Part shown: positions 30,081 through 42,833 of the stretch, in pieces
Numbering within the stretch: the first letter of the stretch is position 1
Layout: each line of letters opens with the position of its first letter
Origin: Kitagawia praeruptora
Taxonomy: Eukaryota > Streptophyta > Magnoliopsida > Apiales > Apiaceae
Length of the DNA: 64,000 bases
Direction: 5' to 3'
Assembly: GCA_037693485.1 (NCBI GenBank)
Contig: CM075354.1
Span: 158,559,501-158,623,500, forward strand
Translations under genes and position numbers: made by a program
Notes under the pieces: generated by a model
What the model was told of the DNA's origin: nothing
The model's input: the letters and a program-made list of their open reading frames with translations, nothing else
Database searches by the model: none

Positions 30081-31448
30081 ATTCATCATTTCTCTATAAA
30101 TTATAATTCCTGAAGTCTAAATTCAAGTCTTTTGACCTATCTGCCCATTCAATTTCCCATATATTACTGTAAATGCCATTAGTTTTCTACGTATTTCGAT
30201 GTATTTATATGTATTTATTAGTATTTGTATGTATTGAAAGATTTTTGTACGTATTCTATCCAATCTCTCCCAAACCCTCTCCTCCCACCCACGTGCTCTG
30301 TACTTCCTGTCACCATTTATCTCTTTATACACATTAAAAATTTTCAAAATTCAAACGCGGTTCCTTTTTCAAATTTAATGTTTCCCTTTCATCTAAAAAA
30401 TATCTCCCCTCTCTCTTTCTCTTCTCTCTCTCCCCCTCACTATATTACTTCTCATTTAATTGCCTCTATTTCATTATTATTTGGTAATTACTTATCTATC
30501 TTAATTTATGTGAAATGTTGTAGTCACTAACGATATGTTCATAATTTTTCCAGGTAGACAATGGTGTGATTTTTTGTTTCAATTATCATAATTTTCTTCA
30601 TCTTCAGGAGAGCTTGGTAATTTCTCTTTTTTTCTAATTTTTATATATCTCAATAATTTTACTTTTTGCAGTCTAAGTGCTTGATTGAAGATCTAACAGA
30701 TTTTTCACTATTTCTCTTAATGTTTGAACCTGCTACAAATTGTATGTATGTTCTATATTATTTTGGTGTTTGATACTAAATGTCATTTGTCTCCACTTTT
30801 CTGAGATCTCTGTTTGATATTGAATCTCATATGCACTCTATCTCTCATACTTTTTCATGTATAAGACATGGTTTTTATTGTCAATTATTGCAAATTGCTT
30901 GTTTTCAAACTGTTTGATGAATGTTCTGATAAAGTTTATTGGTTCTTTTTTTACAGTTCCTGTATTTTAAGGCTATTGGCATCGATACATGGGGGCTGAA
31001 AAATTGGTATATTTTCTAACCTTACTTTATCCTTTACATCAAAGTTTTGATTAAGTATAGAATGACATATGAGTGGAAAATTGTTTCTTATTGTTGAGAT
31101 TAATTAGCTTAGTTTGTTTTCAGTTTAGTAAGTCCCTATTATATAGGACATGTTAGGAGTGTTTGTTTATGTTAGGACATGTTAGGTTGCAATTGCAGTT
31201 GTTTTTCTTTTATGTTTCCAGTTCATTATTCTCAACACTTATAGCCTATCTGAGAGCATGAATGTTGCTAATGAAATTTAAGGTTGGTTCTTCATTTGTA
31301 TTGCATTAGTATTCTCTTATTTGACGACCTTATTTATTGGATGCACTCTACTAATTTCTCATATGTTGTGCAATAACATATGTTTCCCATTTCTGTTTAA
31401 TTTATTATCAGACTGTTATGAGTTTAAAGTTCTAACCTATGTCTTTTT
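30081..31448. other. Transcript-like non-coding region interrupted by the Sirevirus-like insertion
   Basis: A CT-rich stretch at 30400-30440 resembles a 5' UTR, and splice-like borders follow (ttttgcag at about 30664-30671, tttacag at about 30951-30957, GGTATA after gaaaaattg at 31006). No ORF spans these. It continues beyond the insertion at 43574, where a second ttcttgcagtctaactgttt (about 43761) resembles the one here. Confidence 0.35.
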
Positions 31449-32129
31449 TGTTAGGAATAATTCATAAGTTGTGATGTTAAGAATAGAATTTACACATTAT
31501 ACTTCTTGTAATCCTGATCTTATAAAGGATTTAGCACTATATATAGGATTTATGTGTAAGACAGTTATCTGTACAGTTTAGTCAGGAATGAACAGTGTAT
31601 CGGAGACTACATGTCAGGAACAAAGAGCAAATCCTGATGACGGTCTAATACTGATAATGATCAGATACTGATGCAAGATGAAATCCTGATATCAGTCGTG
31701 TTATTTGAAGAACAAGCAAGAAGATATTATGAAGGAAAGAGTTTTCTATTGATGGAAACTATCAACTAGAAGGCAGAACATTGTTATGTATAGATTATAT
31801 CTTTCTGTTATTAGTTGATAGGTAGCATTATAAATACTCTCTATATCATTGTAAAAAGAGTCGAACAAGTGTGTGTTGTGAGTTCGTGTGCGTAGCTCTG
31901 TATAAGGTTTGTATTCGAGAGTTCGAAACAAACAGAGAGAGAGATTTGTATTGTCAACAGATGCTAAAGGTATTGTACACCTTTGGTAGAGTTTGTATTT
32001 GATCTTATTAATATAAACAGAGTTTGATTCATTCGTTTATTCTTGTTCATATAATCAAGCAAAAATCAGACATGATTATATAACTTGTATTCAACCCCCC
32101 CCCCCTTTTACAAGTTATTCGAGTTAACA
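31449..32129 (+). repeat. 5' LTR of Sirevirus-like element 2
   Basis: It is 681 bp, beginning TGTTAGGAATAATTC and ending GAGTTAACA. It lacks a block of about 62 bp present in the 3' LTR (about 43086-43147). TATAAATAC at 31829-31837 is the likely TATA box; a C run of about 13 lies at 32095-32105. The motif ACTGAT/ATCAG recurs in its first third. Confidence 0.9.
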
Positions 32130-32130
32130 A

Positions 32131-32146
32131 TTGGTATCAGAGCAGG
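32131..32146 (+). other. Primer-binding site of Sirevirus-like element 2
   Basis: TTGGTATCAGAGCAGG, one base after the LTR end, complementary to the 3' end of initiator tRNA-Met. Confidence 0.9.
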
Positions 32147-32178
32147 TTGATTTCAAATAATCATAAAGATCTGCAATC

Positions 32179-34341
32179 ATGTCTGGTTACAAGGACGGGA
32201 ATACTAAGATTCCTATGCTCAAGAGAAACGAATATACTCTATGGGAAGTAAAGATGTTGCATCATCTGGAAGCAACAGATCCTGATTATCTTAACAGAAT
32301 CAGAGATGGACCTTTTGTTCCAACAAAGGTCGTTGGACAAGCAACTGTTGATGGTGTGGTTGTTCCAGAACATACAACAAAGAAGCCAAAATCTGAATGG
32401 TCAGATAAAGACAAGGAGAATGTTCTTAAAGATGCTAAAGTGAGAAACATATTATTCAACAGTCTTGATTCTGTTCTCACTAACTATGTTCTCTCTTGTA
32501 AAACTGCTAAGGATATATGGGACAATCTTAAGGTTCACTGTGAAGGAACTAATCCTGTCAGGAAGAATATGAGGACATTACTTATACAATAGTATGAGTA
32601 CTTTGAATCCAAGTCTGGTGAGTCACTTACTGATACCTTTGATAGGTTTACAAAACTCATCAATGAGATGGCCATGCATGGTAAATATTATGACTTGGAG
32701 GATATGAATACAAAGTTCATGAAAGCTTTGCCTGATTTCTACAATGAGAAGATTTCTGCGATTGAGGAAGCTAATGATCTGGATGAGATTTCATTAGAGG
32801 CAGTATATGGAAAATTGAGAGCTTATGAACTTGACAAGCAGCAGAAGAAGAGCAGGAGTGAAGGAAAGATGAAGACTATTGCACTTACTGCTCAATCTGA
32901 AGTAAAGAAGCTTCCTGAAGAATAACATGAAGAGATTGTTGTAAAGAATTCAAGGAAGAAGAAAAGCAAAGAAAGTTCTGAGTCAGAGACTACTGATATG
33001 GACTCTGACAATAATGATTCTGAATCTGAGATGCAGGAACTCTTTGCTATGTTTGCTAAAGCTTTTAAGAAAGGTAGATTTAACAGGAGAAGATTTAGCA
33101 AAGGACATTTTCAAAAGAAGGAGGAGAAGAAGAGTGACAAAGGCAAAAGTACAATTGTCAAGCTTGATAAGGCCAAGATCAAGTGCTTTAACTGCAGCGA
33201 GCTTGGACACTTTGCTAGTGAGTGTAAGAAGCCTAGGAATTCAGGAAAGGGTAATGCACTTATGGTCACACAGAAGGATTGGGCTGATTCCAGTGATTCT
33301 GAAGATGAATTGGATTATGACAACATTGCATTGATGGCAAATGGTTCAGACAAACCTGGATCTCCAAAGAAAACTTCTCCATCCTCTGTTAAGGTATCAC
33401 TTCACTCTCTTGATTCATTTGATAGCTTAAATTCTGATGAAATTAGATCTATCCATGCTGAGTTTAAGAATCTTATGACTAATTTTAGAATTCTTACTTG
33501 TGAAAGAGATGAACTTAAGGTTAAGAATGATAAATTATTTGATAGAAATAATTTTCTTGAATCTGAATTAATTCAAATGGAAGAATACAAGTTAAGTTCT
33601 GATAAAGCTAAGCATGATTATAGTGTTATTCTTGAGGCTTATGACTATGTCAAAAAAGAACTAGAGGAAGAGAGAGATGTGATTAAGACCATTAACATTT
33701 CTGGTAAAAAGACACAAGAAAACATCAAAAATGGAATTCGTGGTAATGTTAATGGTTTAGGTTTTGATAAGGCTAGACAAGAAGAAAGAGTAGCTATTGT
33801 CAATGATGATAGTAAAATAGAAGCTAACACATCTAAATCTGAAGGTAAGAAAATTGTTTCTGAACCTAATCATGTTAAATTTGTTGATTCAAAAGGTACC
33901 CCTGTTGTACACAAAAGGATTAACAATAGTAATTCAGATGAGAAAGTGTTAGAGAAACCTAAGAATGTAAACATAGGGTTTCTGTCTAAGTCTCAGTTGA
34001 AACAGAGATTAGATGGTCTTTCAGAGTCTAGCAAGATCAAAAGAAATAGGAATGGAAAAGAAGGTATTAACAAAGAGAATAATTACAAGAATGTACCTGA
34101 TGCACCTAGGAAAAAATGCTATAAGTGTGGAAATCATAATCATTTGGCCCTAGACTGCAATCAAAAACCTTCTTGGAAAACTGAGTCCAGATTCCCCAAG
34201 ACTCAGAAAATTCAATACCAACCACAAAAAGCTTGTTATCATTGTGGTAGTTTACTTCATTCCATTTACATGTGTAGAGAATATCACGAACTGTATTATG
34301 AGTATTATTCCTTGAAATCTGAAACTCCTAGTCACAAATAG
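32179..34341 (+). pseudogene. Sirevirus-like Gag with two premature stops
   Basis: The start at 32179 (MSGYKDGNTKIPMLKRNEYT) opens a frame of about 720 codons interrupted by TAG at 32590-32592 and TAA at 32923-32925; the frame is kept across both. Parts seen: N-terminal Gag domain (LWEVKMLHHLEATDPDYL; IWDNLKVHCEG), a basic linker, CCHC knuckle CFNCSELGHFASEC (about 33184), a long coiled coil (about 33480-33690), then two more knuckle-like motifs CYKCGNHNHLALDC (about 34120) and CYHCGSLLHSIYMC (about 34222). Three knuckles with a coiled coil between is a Sirevirus trait. The product would form the virus-like particle in the cytoplasm; this copy cannot make it whole. Confidence 0.88.
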
Positions 34342-34481
34342 TTTGTGAAATTATAGTCTAAAGTTGACTCTACAACAGGTAAAGTAAAGACAAAATTCTC
34401 AAAGCATGTTGTTTCTAAATCTAGTAAGAAAGGATCCAATCAAAGTTGGGTCCTAAAAAATTCTAACTAGTTACTTTTTGT

Positions 34482-37400
34482 TTGCAGGGCACAGGAAAGA
34501 AGCATTCAATTATCTTGGACAGTGGATGCTCTGGACATATGACTGGAAAGAAGTCCCTGCTTACAAAGTTTGAGAGGAAAGCTGGCCCAGTAATATCTTT
34601 TGGAGATGGCAACAAAGGAGAAACTCTGGGATATGGCTCAATTGTTTTGGGGAATGTCATCATAGAGAATGTAGCACTGGTTGAAGGCTTGAAACATACT
34701 CTTTTAAGCATAAGTCAACTGGGTGATAAAGGTTACAAATCAATCTTTGACAGAGAAGGATGCAAAATCCTAAATATGCAGAATGGAGACATTGTTCTAA
34801 CTGGTCAAAGACATGGTAACATATATGAAGCCAGCTTAAGTGATACATCAAAAGGAATTGTTAGATGTCTCTACAGCAAAGCAACAAGTGATGAAAGCTA
34901 GAATTGGCACAAGAAGCTCTCACATCTTAATTTCAAGAAGCTTAATCAACTTGTTAAGCACAATCTGGTGAGAGGCCTACCTCAGGCAAATTATGTGCAA
35001 GATGGACTTTGTGATGCATGTCAGCTTGGAAAGCAAAGAAGAACCACTTTCAAGAGCAAGACTGAAAATTCAATTACTAAACCATTTCACATGCTACATC
35101 TTGATCTGTTTGGTCCAGTAAACATTATGTCTATCATCAAGAAAAGATATGCTCTAGTGATAGTGGATGATTTCACAAGGTTTACATGGGTGTTCTTTCT
35201 ACACAAGAAGGATGAAGCTCCTCAGCAAATCATTGAACTTATCAAGAATATTCATAATAACTCTGAGTACAAAGTCAAAGTACTTAGAAGTGACAATGGT
35301 ACAGAATTCAAGAATTCTACAATGGAGGGGTTTTGTGCAGACAAAGGAATTACTCAAAAGTTTTCTGCACCTGGTATACCTCAACAGAATGGTGTAGTGG
35401 AAAGAAAGAACAGGACTCTCATAGAGGTAGCAAGAACCATGCTTGCAGATGCAAAACTTCCAACCTACTTTTGGGCAGAAGCTATTAACACTATATGTTT
35501 CACTCAAAACTGTACCTTGGTAAATAGTCATGGAAAAACTCCCTATGAGATGATCAAAGGAAAGAAACCAAGTGTGAAATACTTTCACATCTTTGGATGC
35601 AAATGCTATGTCCTAAAAGTTCATCCAGAACAACTTGGAAAATTTGAAGCCAAATCGGATGAAGCAATTTTTCTAGGATATTCAGCATCTAAGGCCTTCA
35701 AAGTTTATAATCTCAGAACTCACATTGTTATGGAATCAATTCATGTTGCATTTGATGATAAGAAATTTGGAATTCTGCAAACTGATAAAAGCCATGACAA
35801 ATTGGAATTTGAAAATCTGAAGAATTCTGAGATACTCTCCAGTGATGATGAAGGTTTTCCAGAAGGAATTTCTATTGTTTCTCAAAGGAATGCTACTGTT
35901 GAGGGGGAGCAAATAAATCAAAGAGAACACAGTGATCATCAGGAGCAGACTAGCCTTTCAGAGTCTACTCCATCAGGAATTGACGTTTCAGAGTCTACTC
36001 CATCAGGAACTGATTTTTCAGAGTTTACTGAGGAAAGATCAGTAACTAGCAGCAATATGGAATCTACTGATTCTATTGATCAAAGGAGAGTTTTTGAAGG
36101 TAGAGAGAAGTCTTCTACAAGAGATACCACTAACTTAGGGGGAGAGACTAGCAGAGTTAATCTACCACCTGTTAGAAAATGGACAAAGGATCATACTGAA
36201 GATTTGATAATTGGTGATCCAAATAGTGGTGTTCGAACTAGAAGATCAATTCAAAATGAATGCTTGTATAGTTGCTTTCTCTCAAAGAATGAACCTAAGA
36301 AGGTTGAAGAAGCCTTACAGGATCCTGATTGGGTAATTGCAATGCAGGAGGAGTTAAATGAGTTTGAGAGAAACAAAGTCTGGAAACTGGTACCAAGACC
36401 TAAAGATAGATCTATTGTTGGTGCAAGATGGGTTTTCAGAAACAAGCTAGATGAATCTGGTATGATTGTAAGAAACAAAGCAAGACTGGTGGCTAAGGGT
36501 TATTCTCAGGAAGAATGCATTGATTATGATGAGACCTTTGCACCTGTAGCAAGATTAGAAGCAATCAGAATGTTTCTTGCATTTGCAGCTCATTCAAAAT
36601 TCAAGGTATATCAGATGGATGTAAAGAGTGCTTTTCTAAATGGCAAACTTGATGAGGAAGTGTATATGGAACAACCACCTGGATTTGTTGATCCAAAGTT
36701 TCCAAATCATGTCTACAAACTTGACAAGGCACTCTATGGACTAAAGCAGGCACCAAGAGCATGGTATGAAACTTTGTCTAAATTTCTTCTTGAAAATGGC
36801 TTCACAAGAGGTACAATTGACAAAACTCTATTCTTTAGAAAGATAAAAGGTGAATTGCTTTTAGTTCAAGTTTATGTTGATGATATTATTTTTGGTTCTA
36901 CTAATGAAAAGTTGTGTGCTAAGTTTAGCAAGCTTATGCAGTCTAAGTATCAGATGAGCATGATGGGTGAATTAAATTATTTCTTAGGCTTGCAGGTCAA
37001 ACAGACTGAGACTGGTATTTTCATTAATCAGTCAAAGTATATCAAAGATCTTTTAAGAAGGTTTGACTTTCAAGACTGTGCAGTTGCAAAAACACCCATG
37101 GCAACAACCACTAAACTAGACTCTGATCCTAAGAGGAAGAGTGTGGATAATACTAGTTATAGAGGCATGATAGGCTCATTGTTATATCTAATTGCAAGTA
37201 GGCCAGATATAATGTTTTCTACCTGTTTATGTGCTAGATTCCAAAGTAATCCTAAGGAATCTCATTTAATTGCTGTGAAGAGAATTTTTAGATATCTCAA
37301 AGGAACTCCAAATCTTGGTTTGTGGTACCTTAGAGAATCTGATTTCTTTCTAATTGGCTATTCAGACTCTGATTATGCAGGGTGTAAGATAGACAGGAAA

Positions 37401-37814
37401 AGCACTACAGGTACATGCCAATTTTTGGGAAATAGATTGATTTCTTGGGCAAGCAAGAAGCAACAATCTGTTTCAACCTCAACTGCAGAAGCTGAGTACA
37501 TAGCAGCAGGCAGTTGTTGTGCACAGCTCCTTTGGATAAGAAATCAGTTGATGGATTATGGTATGACACTTAGTAATATTCCTATGGTTTGTGATAATAC
37601 TAGTGCTATTAAAATTGCAGAAAATCCAGTTCAACATTCAAGGACTAAGCACATTGATGTCATGTATCATTTTATTAGAGAACATATTGAGAATGGTACT
37701 GTGGAACTTCATTTTGTTCCTACTGACAAACAGCTTGCAGATATTCTAACTAAACCACTTGATGAGACTACATTCAGTAGATTAGTAAGTGAGTTAGGAA
37801 TGTTAAATTTTTAG
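34482..37814 (+). pseudogene. Sirevirus-like Pol with one premature stop
   Basis: Pol lies in a different frame from Gag, after a short gap with stops (34342-34470). Protease: SIILDSGCSGHM (catalytic D at 34518). A TAG at 34899-34901 then breaks the frame just before the integrase zinc region (WHKKLSHLNFKKL). From there to 37814 the frame is open for about 970 codons: integrase D (HLDLFG, about 35099), D (RSDNGTEF, about 35290) and E (NGVVERKNR, about 35400); a serine-rich linker with a repeated SESTPSG; reverse transcriptase (MDVKSAFLNGKLDEEVYM; YVDD at 36873-36884); RNase H (GYSDSDYAGCKIDRKSTTG; STAEAEYIAAG). All visible catalytic residues are intact apart from the stop. Confidence 0.9.
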
Positions 37815-39314
37815 ATCTTTAACATCTGCAATAGTAGCAAGGTATGTTGTTTTTAGCTTATAGACTTGATATTCTTGTCAGGATCTATATTTTATTGTTA
37901 AAAGCTTTAGCTATAACACTTTGCCTTGATAAATTTCAGTATGATAGACTTGTTAATAATCATCAGGATTAGATTTGTTATCAGGATGCTGACGTCATCA
38001 GTATTGTGTCAGTATCAGGATTGTGAAAATTGTTTCAAATCCTGACGTTTACTTTGTGTAGTAATCTAATTCTGTGATGTGTTAAGTCTATGCCAACAAG
38101 TTTTAATATTTGCATACTGATAATTTATACATCATTCAATAATCAAAAGACAAGTAGATAATAAGAAATTGTATTTTCATTAATTGAAAGCATTACATAT
38201 ATGGAAATGAAATACAACATCTTTTTGTCTAATTTCTACTGATAATTCTATACTTGTCTATTGATATGAATTCTGAGGTACAGGACAAGGAGCATCTCAA
38301 GAAATCCATCAGGGGATTGAATAGCCTCGTCTACTCTTGGATTCCTTGTCTGGGCGATTTGAATGAGAGCAGCTAACTTAAATGTATAGCATCCCCATCA
38401 AGATCAACCTCAGACTCTCGGCCAAATTCTTCATCCTCAAGTTTTGAGGAGGTTAGGGGAAGATTGTATCCAACAGATGGATGTTCTAGGAGAAACCTCT
38501 GGATATTATCGGAAACCAATCCATCCATGATTAGTTCGATGAGAAGAGTCGTCTTTTCAAAGAGATGATCAAGAACAGGATATTCATCGACTGTGAAAAA
38601 TCTAAAGAATGGGTTTGAATGGAATTTTGGTTTGAGAAGCATTGTTGAGAAGAAAAGAAATTGAAAGGTTTATGGAGAAAGGCATAAGGCATCTGTTTCT
38701 TTTAAAGAAAGACGTGAGAAGCCGAACAGTCACTTGGAAGTTTTAATGAAGTCAGATGCTAATTATTGCGTATGACTGTATTTCTTGTTTTCAAGAAATG
38801 TTGAATATATCTAACCAATTGATTTTTGTTCAGATTAATTGTTTATTTCTTTTTCAGATAAAAGAAAAATGCCACGTGGAAACTCCATATTAAGTCTCTG
38901 GAATCAGGATGATATTGATCAGGATTTCAAGTGTGACCATCAGGATTTGAGAAGTATTATTATTTTTAAATCACATTGCATTTTGTGATTATTTTGATGG
39001 GAGGTCAACAGGAAGAGGAAGCTGATCAGTATTGATTTTTATCTTAATAATACCCTGATTTATTTCATGAAAATCAATTTTGGATTTTATTTTCCAAAAA
39101 TCATGGATAACTGCACTTTTCAGGGACTGACATCTGTCAATCTACGTGTCAACGTGGGATAGTGGTCTGAAAGATTTGTGAAATATATTTGTTTTGAAAC
39201 TCTAATCGTGTAATTGCTTTCTCTAATTTTACATTCTCTAAAGCAAAAACACTCTTGAGTTTTCAAAATCACTAATCCATTTCAAGAATTTTTCAAGTTC
39301 TTTTCAGATCAAAA
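37815..39314. other. Spacer between Pol and the env-like region
   Basis: 1.5 kb with no sense ORF. It is rich in caggat / atcctga phrases shared with the LTR, and has one perfect TGACGTCA palindrome at 37990-37997. An antisense ORF lies at 38373-38642. The part before 39315 looks like a leader (tcaagttcttttcagatcaaa just before the ATG). Confidence 0.6.
38373..38642 (-). CDS. Small antisense ORF in the Pol-env spacer, function unknown
   Basis: 89 codons from an ATG at 38642 (MLLKPKFHSNPFFRFFTVDE), ending DLDGDAIHLS. The sequence is not low-complexity: it is acidic at the C-terminus and has a plausible helix (KTTLLIELIMDGLVSDNIQR). Upstream on the minus strand is a pyrimidine-rich leader (caatttcttttcttctcaac). 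No family is recognised. Antisense ORFs between pol and the 3' LTR have been reported in several plant retrotransposon groups; whether this is one of those cannot be told without comparison. The frame is short enough to be chance. Confidence 0.35.
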   Translation of the reverse strand: MLLKPKFHSNPFFRFFTVDEYPVLDHLFEKTTLLIELIMDGLVSDNIQRFLLEHPSVGYNLPLTSSKLEDEEFGRESEVDLDGDAIHLS

Positions 39315-42300
39315 ATGTCAGCTCAAAGAAGATTACCTAAATCAGTAGCTTTCAAGTTTGGTGACTTTGATTTTATGATGAACAATCATGTAACAGCTAT
39401 CACCAACAAGGAAGGAGTATTAACTGATTTTCATCCAATCATGGACTTTCTGGCGAATGGACCATTAAGTTATGCATTGACAGCATCTCCACAAATTAAT
39501 CAAGCAGCTGTTACACAAGCTTGGGAGAATGCTGAGGTAATTGATTATACTCAGAGTCAATCAGGTAAGATTGTTCTACACTTAGGACAAGATTCATTTG
39601 ACATTACTGAATCTGTTGTTAATTCAGTACTTCGCTTACCTGTTACTGATAATTATACAAGTGAACCATCTGATGATAATGTAAGAACTATGTTGTCTGA
39701 ATTAGGTTATAGTGGACCTCTAGACAACATGAGCCAGTTGATTAGTTTTTTTTTCTTAGAAAGGAATGGTCTTTCTTCTTTGATCAAATTGTTAAATGTT
39801 TTACTGGTAAATGTAGTTCTTTTCAGCAAATTACTTCTGTTACATCACATATTGCTTATAGTTTGCTTTATGACAGAGTAATTAACATTGGTCACATTAT
39901 CTTAAGTCAAATGTGTATTAAACTTGGGTTAAGAGATCAAAACAGGAAAATGGTTTATTATCATAGATTTATGCAAATGTTTATTAACCATTTTATTCCT
40001 GATGTTGAAGCTAGATTTGGTAGGGAACATTGTGTTTCTTCTTATGAACAGCAAAAGAGAATTTTCTCTGACATTATAAAGAAGGACAATGAAAAGAATC
40101 TAGATGAAATACCTGAAATTCATTATCCACATCATGTTCAGGTAATTCTTAAAACTCATCTTCCTACTTTCTACAATTCTTCTTTCTTTTGTGGTGAAAT
40201 GGCTCAGGAATCTCATTTGGAGGAGAACCCACCTGTGTCTACCCAAGTAGCCCAAAACATTATAGTCTCTAAAACAATTCAAGAACCAAATTTTGATCCA
40301 CAGCCTATTGTTTCAAAGAAACTAACCTCTGGTGTTTCTCAAAAGACATCAGTTGTAAGGAAGAGAAGATTTGTTGTGTCAAGTAGTAGTAATTCTAGTG
40401 AAGATGATGATGATTTAACTCTTGCTGAGAGAGCAGAATTGAAGGCTGCAATTCAACTTTCTCTGTTAGCACAAAGAGATGAAAAACCTAGCCACAGCCA
40501 GGCTGCAGTCTCCCAAAAGTTTGTAGTTCTTAAAAAGGGAAAACAGTTACTGGATACTGTCTCTCAAAAGACTGTGTCTATTGAACAAAGATCTCATCCC
40601 AAGATCACTTCTGTGTCTACACCTCTTGAGTCTTCTCAGGATAAATCTTTTGCTCACTATACCAGGAGAACAAGGAGAAAGATTCAATTGTCACCTACAC
40701 ACACAGAGTCTAGTCCAACTAATATCATGCAGGTCTCTACAAATGAAGCTACAATCAAGTCAGCAAATGACCATAGAGATCTGGATATTGATTCTTCATG
40801 GGAAACTACATTATCATACAGACTGGCTATGGGACTAATTTCTCTCAAAGTGAAGTTGTCAAGGCCTATTCTATATTTTTTGGTTGAAAGAGTACCAAAA
40901 CTTTTATTTCCAGATGAATATGGACTTCTACATCAAAGACTTGACTTAATGAAGATGTATTTCTATGTATCTGTCAGAAGATAATTAATCAAGAAATTTG
41001 GATTCTCGAAGCATGTTGCACTTCAATCATTACATGCATATTTATTCGACAAAGATGTCATTATTGAAGATGCCTCAGCTCAAGGTGAACAACAGGAGGA
41101 AGTAGATAGAGGAATGCAGTCAACAGAAGATACTATTGCACCAGTGATGAATAGTAGGAAAGATCATATCACAGTCACTGCAACACAAGAGCCATCTAGT
41201 CAGAGGTTGGATGACTCAGGAGCTTTGATAGCTGATGCTGAAAGGTCTTCTGTGATAACTGAGAATGCAAGTGAGATACCCTATGATATGGGAGGAATGA
41301 CTTTGGTTGATTTTTCTGAAGATCAAACAAATTTTGTTTAGTCAGAGTCTATCCACCTTGAGGGTGAGTCTCAGCAAACAACACTTAAAGACGGTGATGT
41401 ACTAACTATGGTGTCTAATAAAGTATTACTGAAGACATCAGAGTCTAGTAAAGAACCTGAAAGTGGTATACTGGAGCCTGTAGTCTCTGGAAGGAAAGAA
41501 GATGATTGTAAGGGTTCAGAGATTATAGCAGCTCACTCCTTGGAGAAAACCTCAAGCACCTTGCCATATGAGGAACTCTCTCTCCATGTGAGTTCAGGTA
41601 TAAAAACTCCTTCTAGCCCCTATTTTTCTGTAGGTCATGAGAGCACTTATCCAAATTTGAGTGATACACTTGAAAAGATGGACTTAGATCCACAAACTGA
41701 GAGGCTGGCTCCTGACCAGGCAAAAGGTGAAGTAGAAAGAGTGTTGACTTTAGTAAGTCAAAGTGAGAATGAGGGTATGGATGATCAACTCCATAGTGAG
41801 GGAGAGAAAATTAGGAAACCATCGTTTGATTTCTGGGATAAGGTTTTTCCTGAATCTTGGTCTGAAAATTTGGGTATGGATGCTGGTACTTATTCATTCA
41901 TCAAAATGTATCAGAAGAATGACCTAGCACATCACAATGCAAAGCCAAAAGTTAAAGCTCAGAAGCAAAAGGAGAGGCTTGCAGGAATCGTTAATAGAAG
42001 AGGTGCCAGGATAAAGCAATCTCTTGATACATATGTACCAGATGAAGTTCCTAATGATCCTAGTGTTCCTTTGTATGTACTTCCAATATCAGCTAGAATT
42101 GAGACATCTACAGTCTCTGATCACTCTAAGGAGGAGTCAGAATTTGAAGATGTAAGTACACAGAATACTGGTGAAGGAGATGATGATCATGTTTCAGCTC
42201 CAGATCAGAAAGATGAAGATGTTGATACTTCTAATCAGGTTTTATTACTTGAATATCATACAACCCAAGCAACTTCTTCTACAAGGCTTGAAGATACAGT

Positions 42301-42547
42301 TCTTTCTGATTCTGATTCTGAAGATACTAGAAGCACTTCCAACATTGAAGTTCATTCTGATGTTTTAAAAGATATTCAAAATTCTCAAATTGCTATGCAA
42401 ACAAGACTTCAATCACTTGAAGATAACCAAGTCACAATTTTGGAAAATCAAGTAGTTCTGATGAATATCATTTGTTCTGTTTCTGAATCTCTTGGAATTA
42501 ATGTTGCTGATGTCAAAAAGGGGGAGATAAAGACAATTCAAAGATAA
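39315..42547 (+). pseudogene. Extra 3' gene (env-like position) of Sirevirus-like element 2, broken
   Basis: Coding sequence starts at 39315 (MSAQRRLPKSVAFKFGDFDF), with DFLANGPLSYALTASPQIN and HLGQDSFDITESVVNSVLRL. Within a T run at about 39747-39756 the frame shifts, and the same kind of protein continues in the next frame through 39863-40984. Stops TAA 40982-40984 and TAG 41339-41341 follow, but the frame goes on to 42547. In all about 1070 codons of sequence. The N-terminal 200-odd residues resemble a domain I know from uncharacterised ORFs near Copia elements in Asteraceae; the middle is S/E/K-rich and disordered; the end is a coiled coil (LQSLEDNQVTILENQVVLMN). No signal peptide or clear membrane segment is seen, so env-like describes position only. 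Confidence 0.7.
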
Positions 42548-42833
42548 CAACAACAACACCAGACTGGGGGAGATAAAGAGCAGACAAAGGGAAGTAAAAA
42601 GAAGAACTAGGAGTGACAGTGGTGAATCTCAGCTAGGAAGTGGTAAAGGAAGAGCAGCATTAATAGTTAAAATTCTTTCTTCTAAGTACTAGATAAACGT
42701 CTACATCTGGGAAGGAGGTACTTAACTTCATAATTGTACATTCATAAATTCTATTCTGGTTGTATTGTTATATGTTTTGACATCCATAACTTAGATTTAT
42801 GCTTCAGATTTTAAAGCATAAATAGGGGGAGAT
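42515..42833 (+). other. Three polypurine tracts before the 3' LTR
   Basis: AAAAAGGGGGAGATAAAG (42515), GGGGGAGATAAAG (42566) and AATAGGGGGAGAT (42821-42833, abutting the LTR) share the core GGGGGAGAT. The last is the working primer site for plus-strand synthesis. Repetition of this motif is a known Sirevirus feature. Confidence 0.8.
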
